A stretch of DNA of 64,000 bases from assembly GCA_016203225.1 (NCBI GenBank), contig JACQNC010000009.1, positions 62,001 to 126,000 on the forward strand. Direction: 5' to 3'. Source of the stretch: Candidatus Woesearchaeota archaeon. GTDB taxonomy: Archaea; Nanobdellota; Nanobdellia; Woesearchaeales; ARS49. Below, in pieces: positions 34,774 through 44,895 of this stretch (its first letter is position 1; each line of letters begins with the position of its first letter). Made by a program: the position numbers and the translations under genes. Below the pieces are notes generated by a model. That model was not told the origin of the DNA. It saw only the letters and a list, made by a program, of their open reading frames with translations, and made no database searches.

Positions 34774-35160
34774 TTACTTCTTCTTGAATCCCAATGCGCA
34801 TGCATTGATGCAGAATCGTTTGCCCGTCGCGGTCGGTCCGTCGTCGAAGACGTGCCCGAGGTGGCCGCCGCATTGCGCACAGATGGCTTCGACGCGCTTC
34901 ATCCCATAGGAAGTGTCATCTTTGAGCTTGACCGCGCCAGGTAGGGCTTTGTCGAAACTCGGCCAGCCCGTGCCTGATTCGAACTTGGCATCTGAAGGGA
35001 ACAGGTCTGCGCCGCAGCCGGAACATTGATACGTCCCCTTTTCCTTGTTGTAGAGCAGCTTGCCCGTGAACGCCGGCTCGGTGCCTTTCTCGCGCAGCAC
35101 GCGGTATTGCTCAGGGGTCAGTTTCTTCTTCCACTCGTCTTCGGATTTAGGCATCTTCAT
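34774..35160 (-). CDS. msrB: Peptide-methionine (R)-S-oxide reductase
   Basis: YQCSGCGADLFPSDAKFESGTGWPSFDKA, CAQCGGHLGHVFDDGP, KRFCINACAL. Confidence 0.95.
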   Translation of the reverse strand: MKMPKSEDEWKKKLTPEQYRVLREKGTEPAFTGKLLYNKEKGTYQCSGCGADLFPSDAKFESGTGWPSFDKALPGAVKLKDDTSYGMKRVEAICAQCGGHLGHVFDDGPTATGKRFCINACALGFKKK

Positions 35161-35162
35161 GC

Positions 35163-35894
35163 CTAGGTAGAAGCTGTAGCCCTATTTATTCCTTGCGAGA
35201 AATCGCTTGCGAGCGTTCTAAGCGGACGCAGATCCTTGACGCGCTCGTAAAGCGTGCGTCCCTGCTCGTCTTGATAGAGGTGGATCGCGCCCGCTATGGC
35301 GACAGTCGTTCCGCGAATCTTGTCACGCACGGTGCGTTCCATGAGCCTGTCGCGCTCACCTACAATTGTCGGCGCATGCGCATCGAGAAGCGCGACCCGC
35401 GCCTTGCTCCGTTTGCTCGCGTATTCGCGCGCAAAATCAATATAGCCTCGATCAACGGTTCGTTGGAATTCGGCTTCAGACGCGAAGAACTCGGGACGGA
35501 GCACAGCAGCAAGAGCGCGCGGAGGGACATCGATTATGCGCTGGCGCTCGAAGGCGATAGTTTGCTCAGCCAGGGCGCGCGGATTCGGGCTTTTCTCGAG
35601 ATGGTATGCGGAGACGCGATTCCGCTCGGCATAGGCGAATGCCACCCGCGGCTCGACAGCCTGCCGGTAACCGAATGTCCTGAATATCCCGGGAATCTCC
35701 CTCTTCGCATATCCCTTCCTGAGTAGCCGGCCCGTGAATTCTCTGAGAAGTGCGCGTCTTTTCCGTGCCTGGATCGCGATACGTTTTGCGTCCCCTTCGA
35801 CAAGGATCACATCAGGTTTCAGCGCATCAAGCGCAGTCTCAAGCCGCTGTTCTAGTTTCAAGTCGTTGTGCTGTGTCCCGATGAGGTATAACAT
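35163..35894 (-). CDS. TraB/GumN-like family protein
   Basis: MLYLIGTQHNDLKLEQRLETALDALKPDVILVEGD...AIAGAIHLY. Confidence 0.7.
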   Translation of the reverse strand: MLYLIGTQHNDLKLEQRLETALDALKPDVILVEGDAKRIAIQARKRRALLREFTGRLLRKGYAKREIPGIFRTFGYRQAVEPRVAFAYAERNRVSAYHLEKSPNPRALAEQTIAFERQRIIDVPPRALAAVLRPEFFASEAEFQRTVDRGYIDFAREYASKRSKARVALLDAHAPTIVGERDRLMERTVRDKIRGTTVAIAGAIHLYQDEQGRTLYERVKDLRPLRTLASDFSQGINRATAST

Positions 35895-35970
35895 CCTAAA
35901 TCACCATCATTTTCACTACTTTCAGGTAAATACATTAGTATTTAAAGCTATCGCTTCCCACCGACGAGCT

Positions 35971-37104
35971 ATGGGCAAAATCCATGTCTGGGAAGCCGTC
36001 GCGACGCTCACGGGCACGATAATCGGCGCTGGTGTCCTCGGCATCCCGTACGTGATGGCACAGGCCGGCTTCTTGACGGGGATCCTGGTCCTCGCGCTAT
36101 TGGGGGGCGTCATCCTCACCGTCAACCTGTGCGTCGGCGAGATCACATTACGGACCAAGGAAAAGCACCAGCTCACAGGATACGTCGCGACCTATCTCGG
36201 TCCCGGCGGGCGTTGGACTATGACTGTCGCGATGGTGGTCGCGAATTACGGCGCTTTGATGGCGTATCTTATCGCCGAAGGGAGCTCATTGGCAGCGCTG
36301 TTCGGCGGCGATCCCTGGTTGTGGAGCGCAGGGTTCTTCATCGTGGGCAGCCTTATCATCTATCGCGGTCTCGTTGCTGTGGGTGTGTCGGAGCTTGTCC
36401 TGAGCACCGCTAAGTTCACCGCATTCTTTACTGTTGTTCTGCTCGCGTTGTTCTCGAACGTCTTCACCGCCGAACATCTGGCAGGCTTCGACATCACCAA
36501 GCTATTCGTTCCATATGGTGTGATGCTGTTCGCGTTCCTTGGCGCGATAGCCATACCTGAGATGCGTCAGGAGCTTTCGAAGCACCCGCGTGACCTGAAG
36601 AAATCGATCATCCTCGGAAGCGTCATCCCGTTGCTTGTCTACGCGGTTTTCGGTTTGGCTATAGTAGGCGTCACCGGCCTCGGCACGACAGAGATCGCGA
36701 ACGTCGGAATAGGACGCGCGCTTGGTTTGCCGGCGTTGATCGCGGCGAACCTGTTCGCGATCCTGAGCATGGCGACGGCGTTCATCGCAATCGCGCTCGG
36801 CCTCAAGCAGATGTACGAGTTAGACTATCATTTCAGGCCGATCTTCGCGTTCGGCGCGACGATGCTTCTTCCGCCGCTCCTGATCCTGGCGGGCATCCAC
36901 TCATTCATCATGATCCTCGGGGTGTCAGGCGCGGTCGCGGGTGGCTTGGAAGGGATCCTCTTGGTGATGACCTATTGGAAAGCGAGGACGCGAGGCAACC
37001 GGATGCCCGAATACAAGCTGCGATTGCCGGTTCCTGCGTTGGTCCTGCTGATCGCTGTTTTCGCGCTGGGCGCGGTCCTGACCATGAGAGGACTTCTAGT
37101 ATAA
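35971..37104 (+). CDS. Aromatic amino acid/APC-type transporter
   Basis: VATLTGTIIGAGVLGIPYVMAQAGFLTG and about 11 hydrophobic segments; start coordinate from ORF frame. Confidence 0.88.
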   Translation: MGKIHVWEAVATLTGTIIGAGVLGIPYVMAQAGFLTGILVLALLGGVILTVNLCVGEITLRTKEKHQLTGYVATYLGPGGRWTMTVAMVVANYGALMAYLIAEGSSLAALFGGDPWLWSAGFFIVGSLIIYRGLVAVGVSELVLSTAKFTAFFTVVLLALFSNVFTAEHLAGFDITKLFVPYGVMLFAFLGAIAIPEMRQELSKHPRDLKKSIILGSVIPLLVYAVFGLAIVGVTGLGTTEIANVGIGRALGLPALIAANLFAILSMATAFIAIALGLKQMYELDYHFRPIFAFGATMLLPPLLILAGIHSFIMILGVSGAVAGGLEGILLVMTYWKARTRGNRMPEYKLRLPVPALVLLIAVFALGAVLTMRGLLV

Positions 37105-37692
37105 CGGCTCGTTCCCTGGCTGGATGAAAGGCTCGCACAATGAGAACTGGTATGCTCGTGTCGAAGGCGTCACGGTGCCTTTCGGCGTGATTCGTCTTCC
37201 GACACTGATTTGCAGCAGTCCTATCGCGGATTGGAGTTCTACTGCATTGATGGGCAGGCCTGTGCCGGCGACATCCTGATCTTCAGTGGGAATGACCGTG
37301 AATCCGTTCTTGGCGAGCGCTTCCTGCGCGGTGATCACATACTGACGGCAGTAATCAGGCTTGTCATGAGGATGAGAGCCACAGAACGCGAACGAATGCC
37401 ATATCTTAACCGGAAGAGTTTTGCGCACGAACACGCCTAGCTCGACGGCGACGTTGCCGATCGAGGTTCTGTCGGAATAGAGGCCTCGTGTTAGGCACAG
37501 CAATCCCCCTATATGCTCCCGCGGAGCGTAGAATGCTATGCCGAACGGGACCTCTTCCGCCCGGAATGTCACAAGACTGCCTCCGAACGTGTAGGTGTTG
37601 TCAGGCACGTCGAAGAATCCCTGGTGTTTGCTCTCGAGGTATGCGCCGGAGAACACTTCTGCTGAGACCAAGCGGTCGTCGAGCATGGTCAT
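37096..37692 (-). CDS. Hypothetical protein (weak CheD-like resemblance)
   Basis: MTMLDDRLVSAEVFSGAYLESKHQGFF...; ATGA overlap with upstream 869-aa ORF. Confidence 0.65.
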   Translation of the reverse strand: MTMLDDRLVSAEVFSGAYLESKHQGFFDVPDNTYTFGGSLVTFRAEEVPFGIAFYAPREHIGGLLCLTRGLYSDRTSIGNVAVELGVFVRKTLPVKIWHSFAFCGSHPHDKPDYCRQYVITAQEALAKNGFTVIPTEDQDVAGTGLPINAVELQSAIGLLQISVGRRITPKGTVTPSTRAYQFSLCEPFIQPGNEPLY

Positions 37693-40256
37693 CCCTTGAT
37701 GAACTTCTTGCGGTGCTCGAGAACTGCGATTATCACTATGAGCAGAACGATTCCGCCAACGATATATATGCTGTAGAGCCGCAACGCAGTGAGCACGTTT
37801 GTCCAGAATGTCGGCTCGGGAACGTCGCGCACGAACAACGCGACTGCGTTCGAGCTGACCTTTCCGCCTTTGCCGTCGTTGGCGGTGAACGTGATTGTGG
37901 CATCGCCATGCCAATCCTTCTTCGGGGCCAACGTCGCCATATTTCCGGAGATCGTGACGATGATGTTATCGATTGGCGTATACGTGTACGTGAGTTTATC
38001 GCCATCAGGGTCGGTGAAGTGCTGCGCGAGATCTATCGTCAGGCGCGTGTCCTCGTCCCATGCTTGCGGCGGGATCCCCGTTGTCGTGGGCGCGACGCCT
38101 ACGACTTCTGTCCCTTGTGTGCCTGCATAGTTGAAGTACCATACGCCAGCGAGGATCGCTAGGATGACGACGACGCCGAGCATCACGTACCACCAGCCTG
38201 GCGCCATCCCATCGAGCGTCTGTTCTTCCTTGCGGCTCTTGCCCACGATCGCGAACGGCTCGAATCCGACGCATTGGGCGCTGTAGTAGACCCATTTGTC
38301 GTCGGAGCGGACTTTCTCGGTGCCGATGCCCTTCCAGCCGTCTTCTGTGGCGCGCATCAGTTTGACCGCGCCTTCCGAGATATCGCGATGCTCGAGCCAG
38401 CGCCTGCTCACGCGGAACATGAAACGCTGTTTCTCGACCCGGTCTTCAGCCAGACCTTCGGGCATGATGGTGATGTACTGGTACACATGGCCTTCAGGAG
38501 CGACGAATGACGGGTTCTTGCGTGAACCTATGACCGTAACTGTTGCATTGGGCACGAGTTCCTTGACGCGCAGCCAGAGCTGGCCAATCCCTTGACGCCA
38601 GCCCGTCTCGAGCTGGTTCTCGCGACGCGGCTTCAGTGCGATCCAGGTCTGCGTTGCCTTCTTGCGGCCTGCGAACATGGCATGTATCACTAACAGGATC
38701 ATCGTTACCGCCAGGACGATCGCGCCAAAGATGGCGTAGGCCAGGTTCGCAAGAAGATATGTTCTGAATCCGTAAGCGAGCACTCCTGCGACGAGCACTA
38801 GGATGACGAGCAGCACCCACCACCGACTCTTGGTCTGTTTGACAACGGCGTCGCCTTGTAGCTTCTCGCGCGCGATCAGGACATTGCTGGCCTTGAGCTC
38901 TGCTTGTGCTTCCTTGGCCGCAAGCGCGCGCTCTTTCGCGATACGCGCATCGATCTTTGCTTGCTCTTTCTCTTTTCGGATGGCTTCGCGCTCGGCTTCT
39001 TTGGTCTTGCGCGCCTCTTCCTTTTCTTTTTCCTTCGCGAGCCGCTCTTTCTCGGCTAGCTTGGCTTTTTCTGCATTTTCTGCCTGTTTTTGCGCGGCGA
39101 CTTCGCTCGCGATGCGGGCTTTCTCGGCCTGGGACGCCTGGTATTCTGGCGTCTGCGTGTACGCGATCCAGCGCTTGAACGCGACGATCGCGATTATGAT
39201 GAGGATCAGCGCGACGATTACGATGAGTGCGACAAGCCAGAGATGGGTCTCGATCCAAGTGGGATTCTTGAGGTTCAAAACGAAGTCCGACGCATATTCG
39301 ATGCTTTGGACCGTCGCGGTGAGCGTCAACGGATACTTCTGTTGGCCTGTCTCGGCGCTCGGAGCGCTCGTGAAAGTGAGCGTCGCTTCTGTTTCAGGCG
39401 CGAGTGTGACGCTCTTCGGTGAAACTGACACGAAGTCTGCTCCTGAGACTTCGATCGCGTATGTCGCTTTGGTCGTGCCGGTGTTCGTGATCGTCGCGTT
39501 GAACGTGTTCGTATCGGTGTTCAGGCGCAGATCGTTGATCGTGATTTCGGGGATGAATGTGTTCTCGACCGGCAGCGTCAACTCGAGCTCGGCGGTCTGC
39601 TCGGTGCTCGAAGCGAAGCCTTTCACCGTGAATGCCTTCTCGCCGGACCAACTGCAGTCCTCGGGCTTCAGAGTAAGCTGGACCGTCTTGTTCTCGCCCT
39701 TGCCGAGTACGACGTTGTCTTGGGAGAAGCTGGCGATGCCAGCGACGTTCTTGCTTACGGTGAGATCATATTCCTCGGGGAATGCGCCGGTATTCAAGAC
39801 GGTGACAGGATAAGTTGCGGTGCCGCAAGGCCTGATTGGCTTGATCGCGACGCTTTGGAGTTCTACGTTCATAGGAACGTCTACGCGCACATCTTGGTCA
39901 ACAGTGATGGTCGTGCCGAGTACTGTCGAGAACACCGTGGTGAGCCCGTATGTGCCCGTCTCTGTGTCTTGAGGGACGTCCAAGTGGATTAGAACTATCT
40001 TGGTCTGGCCTGGTTCGAGCGTGAAGCTCAATGGGCCCATTCTGGCCCAGGAGGCCGCTTCGGAAGCGACTACCGAAACTGTGTAGCCCGAGGCGACGCT
40101 GCCTGTGTTAGTGATCTTGAAATGGCTGTCTGCGGGCGTGCCCTGGTAGGTCTGCAGTACTGGCTCAGAGGAGATTGCGAAGTCTTCGACGAACTGGGAA
40201 GAGGCGAAGGATGCGAACAGGATAACGAACAGTGCGAGCAATCCTGTGGACTTCAT
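37689..40256 (-). CDS. Large envelope protein: NEW3/CARDB-like domains, TM, Lys/Glu/Ala coiled coil, TM pair, PGF-pre-PGF-like domain, TM, cadherin-like domain, TM
   Basis: Signal peptide MKSTGLLALFVILFASFASS; KEKEKEEARKTKEAEREAIRKEKEQAKID coil; GHVYQYITIMPEG...WVYYSAQCVGFEPFAIVGKS; HFTDPDGDKLTYTYTPID. Confidence 0.8.
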   Translation of the reverse strand: MKSTGLLALFVILFASFASSQFVEDFAISSEPVLQTYQGTPADSHFKITNTGSVASGYTVSVVASEAASWARMGPLSFTLEPGQTKIVLIHLDVPQDTETGTYGLTTVFSTVLGTTITVDQDVRVDVPMNVELQSVAIKPIRPCGTATYPVTVLNTGAFPEEYDLTVSKNVAGIASFSQDNVVLGKGENKTVQLTLKPEDCSWSGEKAFTVKGFASSTEQTAELELTLPVENTFIPEITINDLRLNTDTNTFNATITNTGTTKATYAIEVSGADFVSVSPKSVTLAPETEATLTFTSAPSAETGQQKYPLTLTATVQSIEYASDFVLNLKNPTWIETHLWLVALIVIVALILIIIAIVAFKRWIAYTQTPEYQASQAEKARIASEVAAQKQAENAEKAKLAEKERLAKEKEKEEARKTKEAEREAIRKEKEQAKIDARIAKERALAAKEAQAELKASNVLIAREKLQGDAVVKQTKSRWWVLLVILVLVAGVLAYGFRTYLLANLAYAIFGAIVLAVTMILLVIHAMFAGRKKATQTWIALKPRRENQLETGWRQGIGQLWLRVKELVPNATVTVIGSRKNPSFVAPEGHVYQYITIMPEGLAEDRVEKQRFMFRVSRRWLEHRDISEGAVKLMRATEDGWKGIGTEKVRSDDKWVYYSAQCVGFEPFAIVGKSRKEEQTLDGMAPGWWYVMLGVVVILAILAGVWYFNYAGTQGTEVVGVAPTTTGIPPQAWDEDTRLTIDLAQHFTDPDGDKLTYTYTPIDNIIVTISGNMATLAPKKDWHGDATITFTANDGKGGKVSSNAVALFVRDVPEPTFWTNVLTALRLYSIYIVGGIVLLIVIIAVLEHRKKFIKG

Positions 40257-40311
40257 ACCAACCCCCCGTTGTTTGATGGATGAAAAAAGGAAAAACAAAA
40301 ACCCAAACGAC

Positions 40312-41559
40312 TCAGTAGTACGTCTGGGGTTCGGTCGAATCTTCGTCGCCCTTCATGCGGTTGTACGCGAAGAGGACGATGAGGATTACGATCACTGCGA
40401 CGACCGCGATGCCCAAGGTCTTGGCCAACATCGTCCAGATGCTGGTCTTGGCCTTGGTCACGTTGGCCGTTAGCGCGAGCTGCTCGACCTGGCTTTCAGG
40501 CGTGCTGATCGTTGCCGTGAAGACGTGGCTGCCTTCCGCGGCGTCGGCGTTGACGCCGATGCTGAGGTAGAACTGCTTGGTCTCGCCGGACTTCACGATC
40601 TGCGTGCTGGTCGGGCTGATCTTGACTTCTGCCCAGTCGCTGGCTCCTGCGACCGTGACCGTGTAGGCCTTGTCGGTCTTGCCGGAGTTCGTGACTGCGA
40701 CAGGGAAGATGACGCTCTCGCCCTGCATGACGTTCTCGAGCGTGCTTCCGACCGTGATGGTCGTGGCAGGCTTCTGGCCGTCTTGGTAGGCTTCGTCGGC
40801 GTCGACGTGCACGACGACCGTCTGGGTGATCTCGTCGCGGCCGTCGTTGTATTCGACGGTGACGAGCATCTCGTAGTCGCCTGCTTTGGTGTCGACTGGG
40901 ACGCGCATGTACAGCTCTTCGCTGTCCTTGCGGTCCTCGTTGTCGAGTTCATCGATTATGTCCGTGGCGCTCAAGCCGAGCGCGGCCATCTCGATGTGGA
41001 CCTTGACGTCCTGTTCGTCCTTGTCGCCGTAGTTGCGGACTCGGACGGTCGTGAGGAGCGCAGAGCCGGCCGTGACGCTGTTCTCAGGGTAGAGGATGAC
41101 GTCTTGGATGGCCACGCTGTGGCGCTTCTCGTCGATCTTGAGGTTGTAGTTTTGGAAGATCTCCTGGCCGTTGCGGTCGGCGAACATGATGCGCAGCTTG
41201 TAGCTGTCCTCATCGACGTCCGCAGGCAGGCTGAGGGAGAAGGTCTTGGTGTAGGTGGTGTTGGCCTCGATGCTGAACGGCCCGACGCGGTCGGCGATAG
41301 GTTCGTCGTCCGCGTGCTCATAGCCCACGATCTCGGCGTAGCCCATGACATTGTCCGCTTCTGCGGCAGCGTCGAAGGTCACCTTGACCTTGAAGGACTG
41401 GTCGCGCTCTATGCTGAGCTTGTTTACCGCGTCCTGTTGGAGCTCTGTTCCGTCGACCTCGACTTCACTGATGCTCATCGGCAGCGCGAAAACGCTGCCA
41501 GCCAGCGCGATCGTGCACAGCACGAACGCCAGCAAACCGATCCATTGCTTCGTTGCCAT
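40312..41559 (-). CDS. Secreted beta-rich envelope protein, C-terminal TM
   Basis: Signal peptide; CARDB/NEW3-like repeats; C-terminal TM LGIAVVAVIVILIVLFAYNRMKG. Confidence 0.8.
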   Translation of the reverse strand: MATKQWIGLLAFVLCTIALAGSVFALPMSISEVEVDGTELQQDAVNKLSIERDQSFKVKVTFDAAAEADNVMGYAEIVGYEHADDEPIADRVGPFSIEANTTYTKTFSLSLPADVDEDSYKLRIMFADRNGQEIFQNYNLKIDEKRHSVAIQDVILYPENSVTAGSALLTTVRVRNYGDKDEQDVKVHIEMAALGLSATDIIDELDNEDRKDSEELYMRVPVDTKAGDYEMLVTVEYNDGRDEITQTVVVHVDADEAYQDGQKPATTITVGSTLENVMQGESVIFPVAVTNSGKTDKAYTVTVAGASDWAEVKISPTSTQIVKSGETKQFYLSIGVNADAAEGSHVFTATISTPESQVEQLALTANVTKAKTSIWTMLAKTLGIAVVAVIVILIVLFAYNRMKGDEDSTEPQTYY

Positions 41560-41685
41560 AGTCTCTGTCTTCCCCCAGTGGGTTTGTTCTTGTAGTGTTA
41601 TATAAAGTTTGTCTCAAACCCCTCTTCTGGAGTAGAGACAATCTGTTGTTACTAGTAAGTAATAATTACTAGTATATAAAGCTTT

Positions 41686-43443
41686 CTACCCCTCAACGAC
41701 CAGGTCGCGATACACGACCCGTTGCGTCTCGTCGCTGTGCAGCGTGATGCGCACAGGGTAGATTCCCGGCTCGATGCCGCCGTCCAGCGGCAGCCAGATC
41801 GTCTCGGTGTGCTCGTCGCCCTTGTCCAGGTCGACCGAAGCGCTCGCTCGGATGCCCAGGTCCTGGATGACGACACTTGCCTTGACACGCAGGTCTTGGT
41901 TGCCATCGTTGCTGAAGGTGATGTGCACGGGGACATCGCTGCCCGGAGCTTGGAAGTCCTCGATCCGGATGCTGCTGACACCGATGCCGAACTCCTCCTT
42001 CTTCTCAGGGGTCGTGCCTGCGCTCGGAGCCGGGATCGGGACATCCTCGCCGTCGCCCGGCGTCAAGGCCAGGAATATTACCTGGTCGACATCGGTGACG
42101 GTCGTGCTGCCTGATATCGTCAGGTAGTTAGGGTGCGTGATCACGTAACCATACGTGTCAGGCGCGAGGTCCGTGAAGGTCGCGATGCCGTTGGCGTCCG
42201 TGGCAATGTACTGGCCGTCCATGTTGATCACTGCGCCTTGCACTTTTGCGCCCGTGATGGCGTCAGAGAGCTGGAACATGACCTGGAACGTGTCCGGGTT
42301 GCGCGCGAACAACTGCAGGGTCGCGCTCTCGACCGGGTTGCTCAATCCGTTGCACAACGGGCTTGCGCCGCTGCCAGACACCGTTACGGTGTACATGCCA
42401 GCCGCCGAAGGCGTGAACGTGAACGAGTAGTCCTCGGGATCGTAGTTGTTCGCGTTCGCGTCAAGCACGCCGCTGTCCTGGAAGGAGATGCCTGCAGGAC
42501 CGTTCACGATGGCGTCGTAATCAGTGGGGATCGGGCTCAAATCATAGCCCGGATCGCCGTACGGGACGTCGTTGGCGTGGTTCGTTATCTTGTTGAAGTA
42601 GACGGTCACATCTTCGCCGATGACCGGCTGTTCCGGCAAGGCGTAGAGTCCGTTGATTATGGTGTAGCACTCGTTCTGCGGCAGGCTGTCCGCGACGGTG
42701 AAGCTCTTCTCGCTCTGACCCGGCACGCTGCCTGCGCACTGGTCGTCCACGACGACCGTCGTGATGACCGCGCGGAACTGGCCTTCCATGCCCGGGATCC
42801 AGGTGAAGCTGACCGCTTGGTAGTCGCCCGCGAACACGTTGAATTCCTGCGTCTCGGTGTAGACGAGGCTGTCTGCGCTGTTATAGATGCGCAGCGTGAC
42901 CTCGATCTCGGCGCTGTAGTATTCTTCGATGAACTGGGGCGGGATGTACTCGAGCTGGTTGTCAGTGAGGCTGAATGCACTCAACATAGTGGCATCGAGA
43001 CCGGTCTCCATGTTGATGACGATCGGCACGTTCGGGTACGCCGTGTTCGTGACCGTGAACTCGTCGATGACCGCGCGGCAGTCGTTGAGCTTGTAGAAGT
43101 TCAGGCCGTAGTCCTGGTAGTATGCGGCGCTGTCGCCGTAGCTGTGCCAGGTCGCGATGGCTTCCAATGGCACATAACCCGGGCTCACATAATAGACCGC
43201 GTAGCCGTAGTCGGTCGCGAGACTGTCCGGGAACCGGATAGTGATCTCGCCATCAGTGGTGCTATCTCCATCGAGCAGTTCGCCGCTGAACGGTCCGACT
43301 TCAGAGCCGTCGCTGTTCAGGATATCGTACGCGGCGATCTCGACGTTCTGCGCGTTGAATTGGTACGTGACGTCCACGTATGCGCTGACGCTCGTGCTGA
43401 GCAGCAATGCCATCAACAGTCCGATAATGTTGAGCTTCTTCAT
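41686..43443 (-). CDS. Secreted multidomain beta-rich envelope protein
   Basis: Signal peptide MKKLNIIGLLMALLLSTSVSA; carboxypeptidase-regulatory-like segment ITGAKVQGAVINMDGQYIATDANGIATFTDLAPDTYGYVI; C-terminal CARDB-like. Confidence 0.8.
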   Translation of the reverse strand: MKKLNIIGLLMALLLSTSVSAYVDVTYQFNAQNVEIAAYDILNSDGSEVGPFSGELLDGDSTTDGEITIRFPDSLATDYGYAVYYVSPGYVPLEAIATWHSYGDSAAYYQDYGLNFYKLNDCRAVIDEFTVTNTAYPNVPIVINMETGLDATMLSAFSLTDNQLEYIPPQFIEEYYSAEIEVTLRIYNSADSLVYTETQEFNVFAGDYQAVSFTWIPGMEGQFRAVITTVVVDDQCAGSVPGQSEKSFTVADSLPQNECYTIINGLYALPEQPVIGEDVTVYFNKITNHANDVPYGDPGYDLSPIPTDYDAIVNGPAGISFQDSGVLDANANNYDPEDYSFTFTPSAAGMYTVTVSGSGASPLCNGLSNPVESATLQLFARNPDTFQVMFQLSDAITGAKVQGAVINMDGQYIATDANGIATFTDLAPDTYGYVITHPNYLTISGSTTVTDVDQVIFLALTPGDGEDVPIPAPSAGTTPEKKEEFGIGVSSIRIEDFQAPGSDVPVHITFSNDGNQDLRVKASVVIQDLGIRASASVDLDKGDEHTETIWLPLDGGIEPGIYPVRITLHSDETQRVVYRDLVVEG

Positions 43444-43452
43444 TGTTTCACC

Positions 43453-44892
43453 TTACTTGATGCCGCCGGTCGTTGTCTGACCGGGGGCAGGAGTTGTACT
43501 GGTTCCGCCGCCGTTGCTGTGGCCATTGCCGCCGCTCTTGACCATAGCTGCGATCGCGGCCGCTTCGGCCAATGTGATGATCAATGCCAGCAGAGCGCGG
43601 CCGGTCGGGTTTTCGTCGCCCGCCAACCAAGACAGGTTCGTCGCGCCGAAGTAGGCCTGCAAGCTCTTGTCGAGCACTTGCGTGAGGTCGCCATCGGGGC
43701 TGTTCGGCGTGAACAGGTACGGCCAGTCGTTGACCATGCTGTGGATCATCGTCACGCCCGGCAGGAACCGGACGATGTAGTTGAGGACATCCATGGTGCT
43801 ATCGACAGGGGTCATGGACGCGTCGCACATGCGGCCATCCACGACGTACACGAGACCTTGGTGGTCGTTCGTGCTGGTCGTTCCAGGGACGTAGAGTTGC
43901 TTGAAAGCGGCGTTGACGACCGGGTCGCGGTTGTCCTGGAAGATGTCGTCCAGGAAGTTGCAGTCGCGGTCCTTGAAGTGCTTGTCGGCCTTCGCGCCCA
44001 TCGTGTTGAGCAATTCCTGGAGCACGGTCTCCTTGCCGTCATGCGTGACCTTGCGTTCGAGCACGCGCTTGCCCAAGTCGGTGAACTTGTTGTAGCCGCG
44101 CGCGAGCTGCAATCCGTCCTGCAACGCGATGTTCCTGCGTGCAGCGTCGCCCCAACCGCCCTCTGTGATGAGTAGGCTGTGGCCTGCGAGGTTGTACGCC
44201 TGCAATTCCGCGGCGTTCTGGTCGAAGGTTGATACCACCATCTTTGCCGATGCGGTCAATGCTTCGTTTTCCGTCTTGAAGCTGCCGTCGCGGACCTGCG
44301 TGAGTAGCGCTTGGTAGTGCGGCAACGTCGAGAGCTGGCTCTCGAACTTGACGCGTGCGTCGTGGAGCTTCGCCAGTCGATCGCGCTGCTCGTCGGAGAG
44401 CGCGGCGACGAATTCCTTGACGAACTTCGTCTTAGCTTCGTCGTTCATGCTGAGCGCCTTGACGACGTCATCGCGGGCGCCGTAGAGCGAGCTCGCGACT
44501 TGGTGGAACATGAGGGAATAGCCTTGGAGCATGTCTGCGACGTTGTCGTTCATGCTCTGTATCGTAACAAGACCGCCCGCGAGGTCGGCACCTTTGGGGC
44601 CGAGTTGGGCTACGTGAGACGGCCACGGCACGTTCATGCGTGCGGGCGCCGGCTTGGTCGTGAATGCCGTGACGCTCTTCTTGACAAGGCTTTCTATGCT
44701 GTCGCCGTTGAGACTGGCTTTTACGAGGTTCTGGTAGGCAGGGACTTCGCTCGGATCGAGCGCGCGGAACGCCGCGCGGCATCCGCCTAGCAGGGCTGCT
44801 CCGAATCCGTAGAGGCCGACACGCAGCGCGTCACGTCGGGTCATGCCTTGGGAATCTTCGTTTCCATCATTGGGCTTGTAATCGTTTGTCAT
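43453..44892 (-). CDS. Predicted Tat-exported lipoprotein, alpha-helical
   Basis: MTRRDALRVGLYGFGAALLGGCRA: twin-arginine motif plus lipobox-like GGC; helical body; Ser/Gly-rich C-terminus. Confidence 0.75.
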   Translation of the reverse strand: MTNDYKPNDGNEDSQGMTRRDALRVGLYGFGAALLGGCRAAFRALDPSEVPAYQNLVKASLNGDSIESLVKKSVTAFTTKPAPARMNVPWPSHVAQLGPKGADLAGGLVTIQSMNDNVADMLQGYSLMFHQVASSLYGARDDVVKALSMNDEAKTKFVKEFVAALSDEQRDRLAKLHDARVKFESQLSTLPHYQALLTQVRDGSFKTENEALTASAKMVVSTFDQNAAELQAYNLAGHSLLITEGGWGDAARRNIALQDGLQLARGYNKFTDLGKRVLERKVTHDGKETVLQELLNTMGAKADKHFKDRDCNFLDDIFQDNRDPVVNAAFKQLYVPGTTSTNDHQGLVYVVDGRMCDASMTPVDSTMDVLNYIVRFLPGVTMIHSMVNDWPYLFTPNSPDGDLTQVLDKSLQAYFGATNLSWLAGDENPTGRALLALIITLAEAAAIAAMVKSGGNGHSNGGGTSTTPAPGQTTTGGIK

Positions 44893-44895
44893 TTT

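Noticed and set aside
40525-41595. 356-aa plus-strand ORF
   Set aside because: Antisense shadow of the 415-aa secreted protein; low-complexity V/D/R composition.
42133-44175. 680-aa plus-strand ORF
   Set aside because: Antisense to two minus-strand genes with good signal peptides; Arg/Val/Asp-rich shadow-ORF composition and no recognisable domain.
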